From Paracoccaceae bacterium (GTDB lineage Bacteria > Pseudomonadota > Alphaproteobacteria > Rhodobacterales > Rhodobacteraceae): a stretch of DNA of 57,571 nucleotides. Below, piece after piece: positions 6,945-15,951 of the stretch (position 1 is its first letter; each line of letters opens with the position of its first letter). The notes under the pieces are model-generated. The model did no database searches and was not told where the DNA came from. It was given only the letters and a program-made list of their open reading frames with translations. The position numbers and the translations under genes were made by a program. The stretch covers positions 1 through 57,571 of the forward strand of contig JANSXY010000024.1 in assembly GCA_024742695.1 (NCBI GenBank), in the 5' to 3' direction.

Positions 6945-8148
6945 CGCGGTCCTTCTCCAGCCCGTGGCGCGCGATCAACGTGTGGATCGCCTTCTCGAAC
7001 CGCGTCCGACGAAAAGCGAGCGTGCCCGGCGGTTTCAGCTTCACGGTAACCTGCGCAGGCCGCTTACCCTCCGACTTGAAGAAGACGCGGAACGAGATCT
7101 CGCCGAGCCGCCAGCCCTTGCCGAACTGCACTTCGCTGCCCTTGAAGTGCCGCAGCGCGCCGGTTGCGTCCTTCGACTCCCAGGTCCGGACGTAGCGCCA
7201 TTTCGCCTCGTCCTCGTCCCACTCGAAATGATCGGCAGCAGCGGCCACGATCCGCACGTCGAGGATGCGGTCGTCGTAGCGATGATCGAAAGCGAAGTCG
7301 GGGCCGGCCTCGCTGATCGGATCGAGGGTATAGAGATCGCGTGCATCCTTGCCCGAGAAGAAGCCGGGACGGCCAAGGACGTGCTTGGCGAAGATCTCGG
7401 CCAGATCCGCCTGCTGGGCCTTCACGACCCCGCCGATGAACAACCGGGCCTCTGGCGGCGAGTAGCGCAGCGTGGCGTAATTCACGGCGCGAAGCGGAAT
7501 GATCTTCTCCTGGTCGCCGTCCACCACTGGTGTCGTCGCGACCGGGGCGCCGTGGCTGACGACGAGGTTGATCTCGCCGTCCTCCTCGTAGGGACCGAGG
7601 CGGCAATACTCACCCTGGAGATCACGAGCGAAGAGCTTCATCGCCGCGACCTTGAATGCCTCGGTGATCTCCGCGGTCAGGTCGGCGCTGACGTCGCGCT
7701 CCGGCCCGCGAAATTCGGCCAGCGCTGTCGGGGCCCGCAATGCGTGGAAGTCGGCTGCCGCCTCGAAGACGCTCTTGTGATGCAGGTAGGTGTGCAGCGC
7801 GACATGCTTCGGGTCGTGCCTGGCGGGTGCCGAATCCTTCTCGTCCGGCTCGGGATCGGGATAGAGCGCCACGCCCTGTCGCCGCGCCTCGTTCAGGATG
7901 ATCTGCATGCCCTCGTTGCTGCCAAGGTCTGCCACCCTGTGAAGATCGGCCACCATGCCCTCGTTCCAGGCCGTGACTGCCCCTTCGAAATGCTTCGCGA
8001 GCGCGGTTCGGACCGCGAAATCTTCGCCGTCGAAATCGATGGGCACGTCCTCCGGCTCGAAATGCCGTGCGAAGAGTTCCTTGATGAGGCCCAGATCGAT
8101 GGTCTTCAGGAACTTCGGGTTGACGAATTTCTTGAGATCGGAACCCAT
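6913..8148 (-). CDS. Unknown prophage protein, 411 aa, first gene behind the SOS box
   Basis: Starts MGSDLKKFVNPKFLKTIDLGLIKELFARHF at 8148 with GAGGTGA 5 nt upstream. I recognise no named domain. Features: a helical N-terminus (residues 1-90), an internal HDPKHVALHTYLHH histidine-rich segment near 110-125, and a beta-rich C-terminal region (RILDVRIVAAAADHFEWDEDEAKWRYVRTWESKDATG). It ends with a long basic helix (RRTRFEKAIHTLIARHGLEK). It lies 26 bp below a LexA-type site and overlaps the winged-helix gene by 32 bp, so the two may act together, possibly as an SOS-induced effector and regulator. That role is inference. Confidence 0.65.
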   Translation of the reverse strand: MGSDLKKFVNPKFLKTIDLGLIKELFARHFEPEDVPIDFDGEDFAVRTALAKHFEGAVTAWNEGMVADLHRVADLGSNEGMQIILNEARRQGVALYPDPEPDEKDSAPARHDPKHVALHTYLHHKSVFEAAADFHALRAPTALAEFRGPERDVSADLTAEITEAFKVAAMKLFARDLQGEYCRLGPYEEDGEINLVVSHGAPVATTPVVDGDQEKIIPLRAVNYATLRYSPPEARLFIGGVVKAQQADLAEIFAKHVLGRPGFFSGKDARDLYTLDPISEAGPDFAFDHRYDDRILDVRIVAAAADHFEWDEDEAKWRYVRTWESKDATGALRHFKGSEVQFGKGWRLGEISFRVFFKSEGKRPAQVTVKLKPPGTLAFRRTRFEKAIHTLIARHGLEKDRDAGMVVDAAE

Positions 8149-8174
8149 ATACTCACCTCGCTAATGCCGGACAT

Positions 8175-8202
8175 GTTCTGATTATGTTCTACCCGACAGA
8201 AC
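8175..8202. promoter_or_regulatory. LexA-type SOS box with overlapping inverted repeat
   Basis: GTTC (8175-8178), seven bases, GTTC (8186-8189) is an exact match to the alphaproteobacterial LexA consensus GTTC-N7-GTTC. The second GTTCT is also the left arm of an inverted repeat GTTCT-N7-AGAAC ending at 8202. Both lie in the divergent region between the leftward early operon (start 8148) and the rightward recombinase cassette (start 8313). The spacing suggests repression of the leftward promoter until DNA damage. LexA versus a phage repressor binding the site is not decided by sequence. Confidence 0.65.
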
Positions 8203-8312
8203 AACCATGAGTCGAGTCCGTGGCGCCTCCACCCATGCCTGTCCCGGCTACGTGGGACGGTTCGCGAATGCGGTGAGTAGGAGAAGGGCGAGACCTCACG
8301 GACCCGCCCTTC

Positions 8313-8512
8313 ATGAAACGCCCCAATCCCCTGCCGCCCGACCAGATGACGCCCGCCGAACGCCGCGCCGAGCTGTGCGGCCTGCTGGCGCTCGGGCTGG
8401 TCCGCCTGCAGCTGCGGGAACAGGGCGAACCTTCTGACGATACTGGAGAAATTCGCCTACACTCTCCGGCCGACCAATGCCGTCATGCAACTCCAACTCA
8501 CCGGAGAACCGC

Positions 8513-8516
<4 letters not shown>
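8313..8516 (+). CDS. Small conserved protein of the recombinase cassette
   Basis: 67 residues, MKRPNPLPPDQMTPAERRAELCGLLALGLVRLQLRE, ending HATPTHRRTA. The MTPAERRxELxxLLAxGLxRL helix is one I know from short ORFs that precede DUF2924 and serine recombinase genes in alphaproteobacteria. Its stop overlaps the DUF2924 start by 4 bp (ATGA). No function is known; the tight coupling and constant company suggest a role in control or assembly of the recombinase. Confidence 0.65.
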
Positions 8517-8961
<445 letters not shown>

Positions 8962-8965
<4 letters not shown>

Positions 8966-10269
8966 CGGACGTGAAGGTCAAACGACGCTGCGCGGTCTAC
9001 ACCCGCAAATCCTCCGAAGAAGGGCTGGAGCAGGAATTCAACAGCCTCCACGCCCAGCGCGAAGCCTGCGAGGCGTACGTCGCCAGCCAGCGCTCCGAGG
9101 GCTGGGTGCTTGTGCGGGACCATTATGACGATGGGGGCGTCTCCGGCGGCACGCTGGAACGGCCCGGCCTGAAGCGGCTGCTGAAGGATATCGAGGACGG
9201 GCTGGTCGACGTCGTCGTGGTCTACAAAATCGACCGCCTTAGCCGCTCGCTCGCCGACTTCGCCAAGCTGGTCGAGGTGTTCGACCGGAACAGCGTGACC
9301 TTTGTCTCGGTGACGCAGTCCTTCAACACGACCACGTCGATGGGCCGGCTGACACTGAACATCCTGCTGTCCTTCGCGCAGTTCGAGCGCGAGGTGACTG
9401 CCGAGCGCATCCGCGACAAGGTCGCCGCCAGCCGCAGGAAGGGCATGTGGATGGGCGGGGTGCCGCCCTATGGATACCGGGTCGAGAACCGGAAGCTCGT
9501 GATCGATGACGAAGCCGCTGAGCACGTCCGCTGGATCTTCGCCCGCTTCCTTGAGATCGGGTCCTGCACGGAACTGGCGCGTGAAGTCGCGAAACGCGGC
9601 ATTCGCACGCCGCGGGGCAACCGGATTGACAAGAAGTACCTCTACCGGATGCTCAACAATCGCGCCTACATCGGCGAGGCGGTCCACAAGGGCGAGGGCT
9701 ATCCCGGTGAGCACGACGCCATCATCGACCGCGAGACGTGGGACCGTGTCCATGCGATCCTGCAGGAAAGCCCGCGCAAGCGCGCCGCGCGGACACGTGC
9801 CGAGACACCCGCGCTGCTGAAAGGGCTGCTGTTCGGCCCCGATGGCGCAGCGTTTTCGCCGAGCCACACCCGCAAGGGCGACAGGCTGTACCGCTACTAT
9901 GTCAGCCAGACGGTGCTAAAGCATGGCGCCGGATCCTGCCCGGTCGGCCGGGCCCCCGCGGCCGAGATCGAGACCGCCGTCATCGACCAGCTCCGCACCG
10001 TGTTTCGCCAGCCGGAGATCGTCGCGGGCACGTGGAAGGCGGCGCGCGCCCACTCCGACGGCATCACCGAATCCGACGCCCGCGCGGCCCTGCAGCAGCT
10101 GGACCCGCTGTGGGACGAGCTGTTCCCCGCCGAGCAGGCGCGCATCGTGGCGCTGCTGGTCGAGCGTGTGGACATCGGCACAGGCGGGTTCAACGTCCGG
10201 CTCCGGGTGGACGGGCTCAGCGCCCTCACGCGCGAGATGCTGTCTGGAAGCATCGGGGAAGCGGCATGA
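8962..10269 (+). CDS. Large serine recombinase (phage integrase type)
   Basis: 435 residues. Resolvase catalytic domain at about 9-155: YTRKSS contains the R15 and nucleophile S17 arrangement, followed by DRLSRS and the long E helix NILLSFAQFEREVTAERIRDK. A Recombinase domain (PYGYRVENRKLVIDDEAAEHVRWIF ... YLYRMLNNRAYIGEAVHKGE) follows. The C-terminal part lacks the usual paired Cys-x2-Cys ribbon; only one Cys (GSCPVGR) is seen, so the zinc ribbon seems degenerate or absent. At 435 aa it is shorter than classic phage large serine integrases (about 500-600 aa). It should catalyse att-site integration or excision of the element. Confidence 0.92.
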
Positions 10270-10661
10270 CCCGCGCGACGGCGGTCCCCGAGACGGTCAC
10301 AATCCACGTGCCATTCCGCGTCGTGAAGCGTGGCGGGCGGAAGGAGATGCAGATGCCCGAGGGCGCCACGCAACCGCAGCGGATGGACAACACGCTGGTC
10401 AAGGCGCTGGCCCGCGCCTTCCGATGGAAGCGGATGCTGGAGTCGGGCGAATTCGCCACCATCGCCGAACTGGCCGACCGCGAGGGGATCGCGCCCTCAT
10501 ACATGACCCGGGTCCTGCGGCTCACTCTGCTCGCGCCCGACATCGTCGAGGCGATCCTGGACGGAAAGCAGGGGCCGCAGGTGACGCTCGCGCAACTGCT
10601 GGAGACGGTTCCGCTGGAGTGGAGTGCGCAACAGATATCGCAGCAAGTGCATTGGAAATGA
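10266..10661 (+). CDS. HTH DNA-binding protein of the recombinase cassette
   Basis: 131 residues from the ATG at 10266, overlapping the recombinase stop by 4 bp. Residues 63-95 (GEFATIAELADREGIAPSYMTRVLRLTLLAPDIVEAILDG) resemble a ParB/RepB-like helix-turn-helix. The N-terminus is beta-like and basic (TIHVPFRVVKRGGRKEMQMPEG). Proteins of this kind accompany the DUF2924/serine-recombinase pair in alphaproteobacteria; it may be a directionality or regulatory factor, which is inference. It is the last gene of the rightward cassette and marks the inner limit of the recombinase module. Confidence 0.75.
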   Translation: MTRATAVPETVTIHVPFRVVKRGGRKEMQMPEGATQPQRMDNTLVKALARAFRWKRMLESGEFATIAELADREGIAPSYMTRVLRLTLLAPDIVEAILDGKQGPQVTLAQLLETVPLEWSAQQISQQVHWK

Positions 10662-10822
10662 GACCCGAAAACCCCACACCGAAAATCTAGAACTGTCAAA
10701 CCGCCTAAGGCTACTGCGGTACGCTCATCGACCGCCGCTGTGCGTCATTCCAGACAGATCACGCGACGAAGTCAAAGCTATGGAGCCGCATTTTCTGGCA
10801 AGAGGAAGTTGTCTGGCAATTT

Positions 10823-13366
10823 TCAACTGTAAGCTTGACGCGTTTTATTTGGTGGCGCACTAACAGTTTTTCCGTCCGTTTCAATGTCGTCATCTGCTGA
10901 CAGTCTACTCAGGCACCATTCCCCAGTCAAAACGTTGAACTCCGCTTCAAGAGCCTGCAACGCGCCAGAGACAACAGGCTTGTCAATCTTCCTTCCTATC
11001 CTCTTTTCTACAGATTCAGTGATTTCTTCCAAGGATAGCGGCCGCACTGAACCCTGAAGAACAACGGATACGGCGCGCCCGATTGTTTCGCGCCTCGAGC
11101 CTTCCCAATCAGCGAGATAAACGTATCGACCTTGGGCAATCTTCAACCGTTTATCCTGCGATGCAATCGAGAAGAACGCGTCTGGAGAGCAGCCCTGCAA
11201 AGAAAGCACTTCGGTCAACTCGCTTGCGTGAATTCCTGACTGCTTTTCGCCGAGTGACTGCACCAGTTGCTCCACAAGCTGTTGTTGTTTCTCGCGTGAA
11301 ATCGGAAGGTCCCTGTCATTGATGCCCCACACACCGGGCTGGATGCGGATGAGTGGGTCGCTCGCGGAAATTTGGAAATACTCATTGACGCCCCGCACAG
11401 CCGTCAATCGTTCCTTTATCTCGCTGGTACTCAGCGGATGCCCTGCTGCCTGAACAATCGCGACCACGGCCTGGAAAATCTCAATGCGAGGCTGATTGTC
11501 GGCGCGGGCGGCAACGGCAACCCATGTCATTTTTCCAAGAGGTTTGAGTACTCGCGAGCCAGCAAGCGCGATATTAAGGATATACTTGTCGAGGCCCTCA
11601 TAGCCGCCGCCCATGCGCTCAATTATTTCCGAGAGAATTTCGGAACAATGCCATTGTCGGCCGGAAACCTCGGAGCATACGATGTCCTCAGCTTCGCTCC
11701 GAATCTGCGAAACTTGCGTGTCTGACAACGGGATATGGCGCGCAAGCCCGTATGTACCGCGCGAGAAAAGAAGACCTACATTCGCAGCGGCGCTGTGCGC
11801 CCGTCTCATGTCCAGGTCTCTGCCATCCTTGATCTTTGCGCGCTCAGCAATCTCGGAATAGTGTAGTGGCGCGTCGGACTCCGCGAGTATCGCTTCAACG
11901 ATGTGGTCCGCCCCGCGGCCGTAACTCGTCAAAACTCGCGAACCGTCCTCAGCGACACTGAAGTGACAGAGGCGGGACGCCTTGTCCCACAGCAAGGTAC
12001 CAAACTCCTTTGCGGTGTCGGGAAGTAGACCTTGCACAAGCGAACGAGCATAGTCTTCAGTCCACTCCTTTCCTGCGCCGGAAGACAAAAGCGACGACGC
12101 TTCGGATACAGTCATCTCCCAAGTTATCTCCGCCATTAGGCTGAAATAATGGAGGCCGTCGATTGGAATCACGTGTATGCGGTTGCCGCATATGGTCTGG
12201 ACAAGGTTTCTGAAAAACTCCCTGTGTTGCGAGACGCCCTCGAACCACGCATCGATGGCCTCCACACCAGCAACTGGAAGGGGGAAGCTTCGACCGATCA
12301 GTAGTCGAGTAATTTTCTGCTCGAGGATGTCATCCCACGAAGACTCGCGAATCCATTTTTCGACAGCACGCGTCTCTATCTGCCTAATTCGCTCGCGCGT
12401 TACGCCATAGTCGTTTGCAACCTCTTGCAGCGTCTCCGGACGTGTTTCGAATCCCAAGCGGCGGACCAATACGTCGCGCTCTCGGTCGGAGAACGTGAGC
12501 AATGACCTTCGCAGCTCGGTCAATAGCCGGTCCGATTCAGAAACCGCTTCAGACGTCGCGGCCCGAAGCGGCCCTTCCTTGAGGGCGGCAGTGAATGCTT
12601 GCAGTGTGTCCCCCAATGACTTCCGCCCAAAGTTCTTCAGGCGCAGCATCTCCTCAGGAGACCAGTTGGCGATCTCGCCCAATACCTTGATGCCACTGTT
12701 GCGAAAGATGTTGTCTGCTCGCACAGGAAGGCCAAGCGAGGTCAATTCACGCTCGGCCAGCCATGGCGGCGCAGCACGGGCGAATTCACATGGGTCGTTA
12801 CAGTTCGCTCCAACAATGTGATAAAGGCGAAAAAGTCCGGCGCGGTGCCGTACATTTCGTTCCAGTTCCGCTTCCCGCTCGAGATAACTGGCTTCGTCGA
12901 ATATTTGGCTCTTCGCAAGCGTCTCCGAATCCGAAGGGTGCTCGCGCAAGAACAAAGCGATCCAACCCTGAGGCTCGTTAACCAACGAAACCGGGCGCGC
13001 ATGCTCTAGCTGAGCTGCGCCCTCTGTCGGATCATCAATTTTATAACCCCAACCTTGAAGCCCAATGAACACGTCGATGCCTTTCGTGTCACTGACCGGA
13101 GCCGTGGAGGAAACGAAAGAGGCCGGAACAGCGTGCTTCGCCGCGGCAGTCAACAACATGCGTCCCGGATGCACCTGCGCGACTTCGTCGAAGCTATGCG
13201 ACGGCGGACGATCAAAGCCGACGTGCAAAACGGCCACGTCTCGGTCCGGCTCCGTTCGCGTTTTCCATGCGTGCAAGACGGCTCCGAGGTCGCGGCAAAC
13301 TGTGACCGTCCATGTGCCATTAGACGAACGCACCATAAGGAACGCGCGAAGCGGAGCTTCCGTCAT
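10823..13366 (-). CDS. 847-aa protein with RpoA-CTD-like, sigma region 4 and winged-helix repeats (last gene of defence-like operon)
   Basis: Residues about 206-262 (LTSLGLPVRADNIFRNSGIKVLGEIANWSPEEMLRLKNFGRKSLGDTLQAF) match the helix-hairpin-helix fold of the RNA polymerase alpha C-terminal domain. Residues about 286-340 (LTFSDRERDVLVRRLGFETRPETLQEVANDYGVTRERIRQIETRAVEKW) match sigma-70 region 4 including the VTRERIRQIE helix. The C-terminal half has at least three HARE-like winged-helix units (IVEAILAESDAPLHYSEIAERA; AVVAIVQAAGHPLSTSEIKERL; AVSVVLQGSVRPLSLEEITESV). The N-terminal 200 residues are not recognised. The protein probably binds DNA or RNA polymerase; role as sensor, regulator or specificity subunit is inference. 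It overlaps the 128-aa gene by 4 bp. Lower GC than the flanking prophage suggests transfer. Confidence 0.85.
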   Translation of the reverse strand: MTEAPLRAFLMVRSSNGTWTVTVCRDLGAVLHAWKTRTEPDRDVAVLHVGFDRPPSHSFDEVAQVHPGRMLLTAAAKHAVPASFVSSTAPVSDTKGIDVFIGLQGWGYKIDDPTEGAAQLEHARPVSLVNEPQGWIALFLREHPSDSETLAKSQIFDEASYLEREAELERNVRHRAGLFRLYHIVGANCNDPCEFARAAPPWLAERELTSLGLPVRADNIFRNSGIKVLGEIANWSPEEMLRLKNFGRKSLGDTLQAFTAALKEGPLRAATSEAVSESDRLLTELRRSLLTFSDRERDVLVRRLGFETRPETLQEVANDYGVTRERIRQIETRAVEKWIRESSWDDILEQKITRLLIGRSFPLPVAGVEAIDAWFEGVSQHREFFRNLVQTICGNRIHVIPIDGLHYFSLMAEITWEMTVSEASSLLSSGAGKEWTEDYARSLVQGLLPDTAKEFGTLLWDKASRLCHFSVAEDGSRVLTSYGRGADHIVEAILAESDAPLHYSEIAERAKIKDGRDLDMRRAHSAAANVGLLFSRGTYGLARHIPLSDTQVSQIRSEAEDIVCSEVSGRQWHCSEILSEIIERMGGGYEGLDKYILNIALAGSRVLKPLGKMTWVAVAARADNQPRIEIFQAVVAIVQAAGHPLSTSEIKERLTAVRGVNEYFQISASDPLIRIQPGVWGINDRDLPISREKQQQLVEQLVQSLGEKQSGIHASELTEVLSLQGCSPDAFFSIASQDKRLKIAQGRYVYLADWEGSRRETIGRAVSVVLQGSVRPLSLEEITESVEKRIGRKIDKPVVSGALQALEAEFNVLTGEWCLSRLSADDDIETDGKTVSAPPNKTRQAYS

Positions 13367-13749
13367 CTATCGGCGGCCTCCTTCTCGCCAGCCTTATCGA
13401 GCAAGCCGACAAAGTCGATGCCGCCCGCCTCAGCCTGGGAGGCAAGTTCGTTGACGCCCCATTCCGCAAGGCGTTCAGCCATTTTGTATATCGACGCATC
13501 GCGGACTTGACTCCCCATCAGTGCCTCTATGGAGCGCTTTAGGGATTGGTCGGGATCGACTGTACCGACATTGAAAATCGTCGTTCGTTTCTGCACATCG
13601 GGCGGCTCGACCCCTTGTGCAAGTGCAAGCCCTATTGCGAAACGGTAACCATCGAGCAGTTCGCGGAAGTACCCGTCCTCCTGGAGCCGTTTCAGCTTTC
13701 CATGGGCGCTTTCCGAAAGACCAATAGTGGTCGGTTCCGCGCTACTCAT
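13363..13749 (-). CDS. Small helical protein of the defence-like operon (weakly DndE-like)
   Basis: 128 residues, MSSAEPTTIGLSESAHGKLKRLQEDGYFRELLDGYRFAIGLALAQG. The LSESAHxKLKRL ... YRFAIGLALAQG stretch has the general pattern of DndE, the small DNA-nick-binding partner of DndD, but the match is weak and the rest (VDPDQSLKRSIEALMGSQVRDASIYKMAERLAEWGVNELA) is not diagnostic. It lies between the DndD-like ATPase and the 847-aa protein with 4-bp overlaps on both sides. Position next to the DndD-like gene is the best argument for a DndE-type role. Confidence 0.6.
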   Translation of the reverse strand: MSSAEPTTIGLSESAHGKLKRLQEDGYFRELLDGYRFAIGLALAQGVEPPDVQKRTTIFNVGTVDPDQSLKRSIEALMGSQVRDASIYKMAERLAEWGVNELASQAEAGGIDFVGLLDKAGEKEAADR

Positions 13750-15731
13750 AGCGTGGCCCTTTCAAGTCGTGATTGCGTCGAGCTGATTTCCTTGATCTCG
13801 TAAACAGCGCCGACCCTCTCGGCAATGACGGCAAGATCGGTCTCCTTCCTGATCTCGCCGCTATGCACCAACAGGACAAACTGGCTTGTCACAGAAGGCA
13901 GGTAACTCAAAATATTGTCGCGGTGGTTCAGGTCTAGGCGACCGAACGGCGTATCCATGATCACCGGTCCGGCGGCCCGGCCAGTCCGATTCAATCCATC
14001 GATGAGAGACAGTGCCACAATCTGTTCCGCGCCCGCGCTTCGAACGGCCACGTGACGACCGGACGAATCGACAATCTGCAAACCGTAATTGTTGTTGATC
14101 TCCAGTCCACGATAGCTTTTTTGCGTCGTCATGTGGCGGAAGGCGTCGTTCGCTAGCTCCTCGACACGTTTTCGCAACTTGTCGCGCAGCTGCTCGATAC
14201 TCTGGGAAAACACCCTTTCGAGATCGGAGCAAAGCGAGACCTTCACCGTGCTGCGCTGTGTGCGGTCCTTGGTGAGGCCCTCGATCGCCTTCTGTGAGAC
14301 GGCCAGCTCGTCGACAAGCTTCTTTCGCTCGGCGCTCTGATCCTTGATGTCGCCTTGCAGGCGGCCTTCTTCCCTTGTCTTTTCCGCAAGCAAAACGCGC
14401 TTGCGCGCAATCTCTGCCGTGTCGTAGCCGGCGATCTCGTCGCGCAGCTTTTCGATGTCGTTCTCGATCTGCGTCAGGCGCACGTGGTAGCCTTGCAGGT
14501 CCTTCTCAACCTGCCTTAGCCTGTCCCTGGCGTTGATACCCCGGATCTTTGAGATTGCGTCGATCTGCCCGGAAATCTCCTGCAGCGCAGCGCTGCTATC
14601 ATCAATCGACTGCAATTCGGCTTCGGCCTTGCCCAGTGCCTCACCGATTTGAGACCGCCGCTCGTCGCTAAGCACCTGCTCGCAGGTGGGGCATTCGCGC
14701 GTATGCAGCAGCTGTTGCAAATCTGAAACTTTTTGCGCGAGACCGCTCCGCTTCTTAATGGATTCCATTAACTCCCTGCGTTCGCGTTCAAGCTGGTTGC
14801 GCCTGATCTGGATCTGCGTTTCGAGCAGGTCCTTCCACGCGCCAGACAGAAGATCGAGTCGTTCTGCCTCCTTTCGCTCACAGTCGTCCAAGAGAGTCTT
14901 CTGCTCTCCGAGCTTTGCATCCAGTTTAGCTTTCGCGCCAATCACCGACTGCGCGGCTTCAACTTCGTCATCGAGCGTGGTTCGTTCCTCCCGAACCTTT
15001 TTCAGCTTCGCGTTCAAATTCTCCAAGTCGCGGTCTATGGCGTCGATCTTGCCAGTTAGTTCAGCCTGGCGTTCGGCTTGTTTTTCGAGCCCAGCGATCT
15101 GCTTCAGGTCCGCATTTTGACGCTTTTGCGCTTGCTTTAGAATTGTCTGAATATCAACTCGCCCGTTTGTAAGCGCGGGTACGCCGAGCACTTGTTCAAT
15201 TGCCTCCTTGATCTGCTGGCCTTGCTGGCTGTCCTCGATAAGCAACGTTTCGTATTCCTGAAGCAACTCGCCGTCGAAGAGGAAGAACCGCGAGATTTGC
15301 TTCGGGGCAATCAAGCCTATCTCAGCTTCGACCTGGTCCCCAGAGACGGCGGAGCCGTCGCGCGTAAGATGAATCGACCGCGTAAAATCTTCGGGTCTGG
15401 ATGGCGTAGCGACCATGTGTCTTCGCTCTGCGACCCGGCGCAGATCGTAGGCATGTCCATTGGCGTCGAACTTGATATGCACTTCAACCCGCCAATCGTC
15501 GACCAAGGCCGCGTCCTTGTTAACGATCTCCTGTAGCGGAATTGGATGCGAATGCCGGCCTACCGCTTCGCCGTAAAAGGCCCAGCGGATCGCGTTCAGG
15601 AGGCTCGTCTTGCCGCGCATGTTGTCGCCGAATACAATCATGACGTTTCGCTGCTCGTCTTGCGGAAACGTCAGTTCGATCTTGCCCTTATACGGCATGA
15701 AATTATGGGCTGTGAGACTATGCAGCTTCAT
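13746..15731 (-). CDS. DndD-like SMC/Rad50-type ATPase
   Basis: 661 residues, the size of DndD. N-terminal Walker A GDNMRGKTS at 35-43 with LNAIRWAFYG after it. Two long coiled-coil arms (about 195-345 and 355-530) flank a zinc hook CPTC at 347-350. The C-terminal half carries a degenerate ABC signature RSAGAEQIVALSL at 564-576, Walker B VIMDTPFGRLD at 590-600 and a switch histidine (LLVHSGE). The DTPFGRLD form and overall layout are those of DndD and related SMC ATPases that act on DNA in phosphorothioation and defence systems. No dndA/B/C is nearby, so sulphur modification itself is not implied. It overlaps the 128-aa gene by 4 bp. Confidence 0.85.
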   Translation of the reverse strand: MKLHSLTAHNFMPYKGKIELTFPQDEQRNVMIVFGDNMRGKTSLLNAIRWAFYGEAVGRHSHPIPLQEIVNKDAALVDDWRVEVHIKFDANGHAYDLRRVAERRHMVATPSRPEDFTRSIHLTRDGSAVSGDQVEAEIGLIAPKQISRFFLFDGELLQEYETLLIEDSQQGQQIKEAIEQVLGVPALTNGRVDIQTILKQAQKRQNADLKQIAGLEKQAERQAELTGKIDAIDRDLENLNAKLKKVREERTTLDDEVEAAQSVIGAKAKLDAKLGEQKTLLDDCERKEAERLDLLSGAWKDLLETQIQIRRNQLERERRELMESIKKRSGLAQKVSDLQQLLHTRECPTCEQVLSDERRSQIGEALGKAEAELQSIDDSSAALQEISGQIDAISKIRGINARDRLRQVEKDLQGYHVRLTQIENDIEKLRDEIAGYDTAEIARKRVLLAEKTREEGRLQGDIKDQSAERKKLVDELAVSQKAIEGLTKDRTQRSTVKVSLCSDLERVFSQSIEQLRDKLRKRVEELANDAFRHMTTQKSYRGLEINNNYGLQIVDSSGRHVAVRSAGAEQIVALSLIDGLNRTGRAAGPVIMDTPFGRLDLNHRDNILSYLPSVTSQFVLLVHSGEIRKETDLAVIAERVGAVYEIKEISSTQSRLERATL

Positions 15732-15735
15732 TTAG

Positions 15736-15951
15736 TCAGGCCCCGCCTCCGGTGTGCTTGTCTACACTCTTCTCGACATGCTGTTCGATGAGGCGATCCA
15801 TCGCCTGGGTGGAAAGTGTTCTGTCGTGATTGAACTGATATTTCTTTTGAATATCAAAACACGCTTTGAGAAGATCCTCTTCTAGATCTATGCCTAACTC
15901 CGTTCTGACCAAAAGAAGAGTTTGCAGACCAAGTTCATAGTCGTTTGGCAT
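15736..15951 (-). CDS. 71-aa DNA-modification-system-associated small protein
   Basis: 71 residues, MPNDYELGLQTLLLVRTELGIDLEEDLLKACFDIQKKYQFNHDRTLS ... EKSVDKHTGGGA. All-helical in appearance with no membrane segment. It sits between the helicase (1-bp overlap at 15951) and the SMC ATPase (4-bp gap). I recall proteins of this size and pattern as accessory small subunits in methyltransferase/helicase/SMC operons, without known function. It may bridge the ATPase and the helicase. Confidence 0.7.
   Translation of the reverse strand: MPNDYELGLQTLLLVRTELGIDLEEDLLKACFDIQKKYQFNHDRTLSTQAMDRLIEQHVEKSVDKHTGGGA

Noticed and set aside
6184-8181. 665-aa rightward frame over two leftward prophage genes
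   Set aside because: Antisense shadow in a high-GC region; the leftward genes have coherent composition and coupling.
10662-10822. Attachment site of the serine recombinase
   Set aside because: No imperfect inverted repeat or duplicated core could be identified with confidence in this interval.
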